Shown here one piece after another: positions 5,989 to 7,683 of a stretch of 7,683 bases of DNA. The position numbers and the translations under genes were made by a program. The notes beneath the pieces were generated by a model. The model was not told where the DNA came from. It ran no database searches and worked only from the letters and a program-made list of their open reading frames with translations. Within the stretch, counting starts at the first letter, position 1. Every line of letters starts with the position of its first letter. The stretch comes from Bacillota bacterium (lineage in GTDB: Bacteria > Bacillota > Clostridia > Lachnospirales > Lachnospiraceae): assembly GCA_023389295.1 (NCBI GenBank), contig JAEWEO010000083.1:1-7683 (forward strand). Reading direction: 5' to 3'.

Positions 5989-6762
5989 TTATATACGTCC
6001 TACTGAGTTAGCCGCCAAATCCAAGGTTTTATCAATGGATTGAATCATCTTCTGATTCGCCTCATAAGCCCTTGTAATTGAAATCATCTGTACCATCTCA
6101 TTAACCACATTAACATTGGACTGCTCCGTATACCCTTGCCGTACAGAAGCATTACCAGTCATTGCGGTCGCACCCTCTAATGCCATATAACTAGTGTCAC
6201 CAATTTTACTTAAATAATCATAATCTTCAAAATCAGTAATCTGTAGCGTGTCAATATATATACCATCTGCATAGATAGCTCCATTGGTATCAACTACAAC
6301 ACTCACAGCTTCTGTGGGTATTGTAATCTCTCCTGCAGTTCCCATCAGGTGATTCCCATCAGAGTCTACAACAAGGCCATCCCTTGTCATGGTAAAGGAA
6401 CCATTTCGGGTATATCGCGTAGATATATTTCCTGCTTTATCAGTTGCTTCAAGAGTAAAAAAACCACTTCCCTCTAAAGCAAAGTCATAAGTATTCGAGG
6501 TCTGCTTCAATGAACCCTGTCCATAATCAGTATAAACTTCTCCTAGCTTAACACCTGGATTCATACTACCTACAGCACGGTCATTAAACGCTTCTGAAGA
6601 GTCCTTAATTTTAATTGTTAAGACATCATCAAAAGCCTGGCTTGTTACACTATCTTTCTTATAACCAACGGTTGCAGAATTCGCAAGATTATTCGAGATA
6701 ATATCAAGTCTTTTCTGCTCATTTGCCATACCTGTATAGGCTGTGTATAGGCCTTTTACCAT
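5989..6762 (-). CDS. flgF: Flagellar rod protein FlgF-type (FlhO-like)
   Basis: A 257-residue member of the flagellar rod/hook family. The N-terminal signature (GLYTAYTGM and ISNNLANSATVGYKKDS, about 4-38) and the C-terminal segment (TEQSNVNVVNEMVQMISITRAYEANQKMI, about 212-240) bracket a central domain with FALEGSGFF (94-102) and YTRNGSF (117-123). It lacks the FlgG-specific insert after the first helix and is shorter than its neighbour. With its place before flgG this supports FlgF/FlhO, a proximal rod subunit. It is exported through the flagellar type III apparatus. The ATG at 6762 has AGAGG 8 bases upstream. It follows mbl by 69 bases, as flhO follows mbl in B. subtilis. FlgF and FlgG are paralogues and the split is less certain than the family. 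Confidence 0.9.
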   Translation of the reverse strand: MVKGLYTAYTGMANEQKRLDIISNNLANSATVGYKKDSVTSQAFDDVLTIKIKDSSEAFNDRAVGSMNPGVKLGEVYTDYGQGSLKQTSNTYDFALEGSGFFTLEATDKAGNISTRYTRNGSFTMTRDGLVVDSDGNHLMGTAGEITIPTEAVSVVVDTNGAIYADGIYIDTLQITDFEDYDYLSKIGDTSYMALEGATAMTGNASVRQGYTEQSNVNVVNEMVQMISITRAYEANQKMIQSIDKTLDLAANSVGRI

Positions 6763-6787
6763 AGTATTAACCTCTTTTCTTACGTAC

Positions 6788-6801
6788 GCTAATACATTAG
6801 C
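6788..6801. repeat. Short palindrome overlapping the candidate flgF -10 box
   Basis: GCTAAT and ATTAGC are perfect 6-base arms around a 2-base centre, covering the candidate -10 box at 6789-6794. It may be an operator, but it is short and could be chance. Confidence 0.3.
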
Positions 6802-6817
6802 TTTTATTTATAGTCAA
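6789..6817 (-). promoter_or_regulatory. Candidate internal sigma-A promoter for flgF-flgG-flgJ
   Basis: In the mbl-flgF gap the minus strand has TTGACT (6812-6817, 5 of 6) with 17-base spacing to TATTAG (6789-6794, 4 of 6). It would let the rod genes be transcribed without mbl. No sigma-D-like TAAA/CCGATAT pair is seen in this gap. Confidence 0.35.
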
Positions 6818-6831
6818 ATATTTATTAATTA

Positions 6832-7683
6832 CTAATCTCTCTTGCCGGAAAGGAATTCTACGAATTTACCGGTTCCAATTGCTACAGCAGTCATTGGATC
6901 TTCTGCTGTCATCGTAGTAATACCCGTTTTTTCCTCGATCAACTCTTCCAATCCATATAACAAACATCCGCCACCAGTTAATACAATCCCTCTATCTGCA
7001 ATATCAGCAGCTAATTCCGGTGGTGTCTTCTCAAGTACGCTATGAACCGCTTCTACGATTTGAGAAGTAGTTTCTTTCAATGCTTCTTCCGTCTCCTCTG
7101 AGGATACTGCAATGGTCTTAGGTAGACCTGTAACCAGATTACGTCCTCTTACTTCCATGGATACAGATTCCGGTCTGCGATATGCAGATCCAATCTTTAT
7201 CTTGATATCTTCTGCAGTTCTTTCACCAATCAGAAGATTATGTTTCTTTCTCATGTATCGAACAATGGCATCATCAAAATCATCACCAGCAATTTTCACA
7301 GAAGTGCTAACAACAGTTCCTCCTAAGGAAATAACTGCAATGTCTGTTGTTCCTCCACCGATATCCACTATCATATTGCCACAAGGTCTTGAGATATCAA
7401 TACCTGCTCCGATTGCAGCTGCTATGGGTTCTTCAATAATAGCAACTTCTCTTGCGCCTGCAGCATAGGTAGCATCTTCTACAGCCTTTTTCTCTACTTC
7501 GGTTACGCCACTTGGTACACAAACACTAATTCTAGGCTTTCTAAATCTTTGCTTGCCAACAGCTTTTTGAATGAAATATTTTAACATTTTCTCTGTAACG
7601 GTATAATCGGAAATAACGCCCTGTCTTAAAGGGCGTACAGCAACAATATTTCCAGGAGTTCTACCAAGCATCAGTCTTGCTTC
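6832..7683 (-). CDS. mbl: MreB/Mbl-type bacterial actin, 5' end missing
   Basis: The visible 283 residues are the C-terminal majority of an MreB-family actin. The 5' end lies beyond the right edge, and about 45-50 residues would be missing if it has the usual length near 333. The fragment opens with EARLMLGRTPGN and the phase runs on to base 7683. It shows PSGVTEVEK (57-65), the connecting IIEEPIAAAIGAG (82-94), the phosphate-binding VDIGGGTTDIAV (106-117) and the adenosine-loop GIVLTGGGCLLYGLEEL (232-248). It ends VEFLSGKRD. These proteins polymerise under the membrane and guide the elongasome that builds the lateral wall. The name Mbl rather than MreB rests on its place before the flhO/flhP genes, as in B. 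subtilis, and not on diagnostic residues; there are no mreC or mreD genes beside it. Confidence 0.92.
   Translation of the reverse strand, partial: EARLMLGRTPGNIVAVRPLRQGVISDYTVTEKMLKYFIQKAVGKQRFRKPRISVCVPSGVTEVEKKAVEDATYAAGAREVAIIEEPIAAAIGAGIDISRPCGNMIVDIGGGTTDIAVISLGGTVVSTSVKIAGDDFDDAIVRYMRKKHNLLIGERTAEDIKIKIGSAYRRPESVSMEVRGRNLVTGLPKTIAVSSEETEEALKETTSQIVEAVHSVLEKTPPELAADIADRGIVLTGGGCLLYGLEELIEEKTGITTMTAEDPMTAVAIGTGKFVEFLSGKRD

Noticed and set aside
7112..7468. 118-codon plus-strand open frame opposite mbl
   Set aside because: It is a shadow of the strongly conserved MreB-family frame on the other strand and resembles no family I know.

Overview
The window is an AT-rich, low-GC Gram-positive chromosome segment in which every gene I can support lies on the minus strand. 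It is therefore read from right (7683) to left (1). The gene content and order fit a motile clostridium, probably of the Lachnospiraceae type. That placement is an inference from synteny and protein style, not from any database search. The order partly recalls two Bacillus subtilis clusters, mbl-flhO-flhP and comFC-yvyF-flgM, brought close together.

Right part (7683 to about 4578): the 3' portion of an mbl/mreB-type actin homologue is followed by three flagellar rod genes. These are a FlgF-type rod protein (FlhO), the FlgG distal rod protein (FlhP) and a short FlgJ-type rod-binding protein without a muramidase domain. The four genes are co-directional with gaps of 69, 91 and 47 bases. The group ends in a strong intrinsic terminator at about 4578-4632. 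There is a possible extra promoter between mbl and flgF.

Middle part (about 4565 to 2291): recD2, a 738-residue RecD2-family helicase with all SF1 motifs intact. It starts just after the terminator, probably from its own weak-looking promoter. The best start is an internal ATG at 4507, not the TTG at 4534.

Left part (about 2220 to 1): a 166-base gap carries a plausible sigma-A promoter, with a perfect 9-bp inverted repeat immediately downstream of its -10 box. A tight trio follows: a sugar-phosphate-type nucleotidyltransferase of unknown substrate, comFC (TTG start, 17 bases after the previous stop), and yvyF, whose Shine-Dalgarno overlaps the comFC stop codon. The last 59 bases hold a possible promoter and palindrome for the next gene, which by synteny would be flgM (not in the window).

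Together the genes serve cell shape (Mbl), flagellar rod assembly (FlgF, FlgG, rod-binding protein, YvyF) and DNA handling (RecD2, ComFC). I do not see an undescribed defence, mobile or biosynthetic system. There is no insertion sequence, CRISPR array, tRNA or rRNA. The points worth a second look are the operator-like palindrome, the terminator with a nested outer inverted repeat, the orphan nucleotidyltransferase, and the zinc finger-HTH-zinc finger design of YvyF. No stretch longer than 300 bases lacks a gene.
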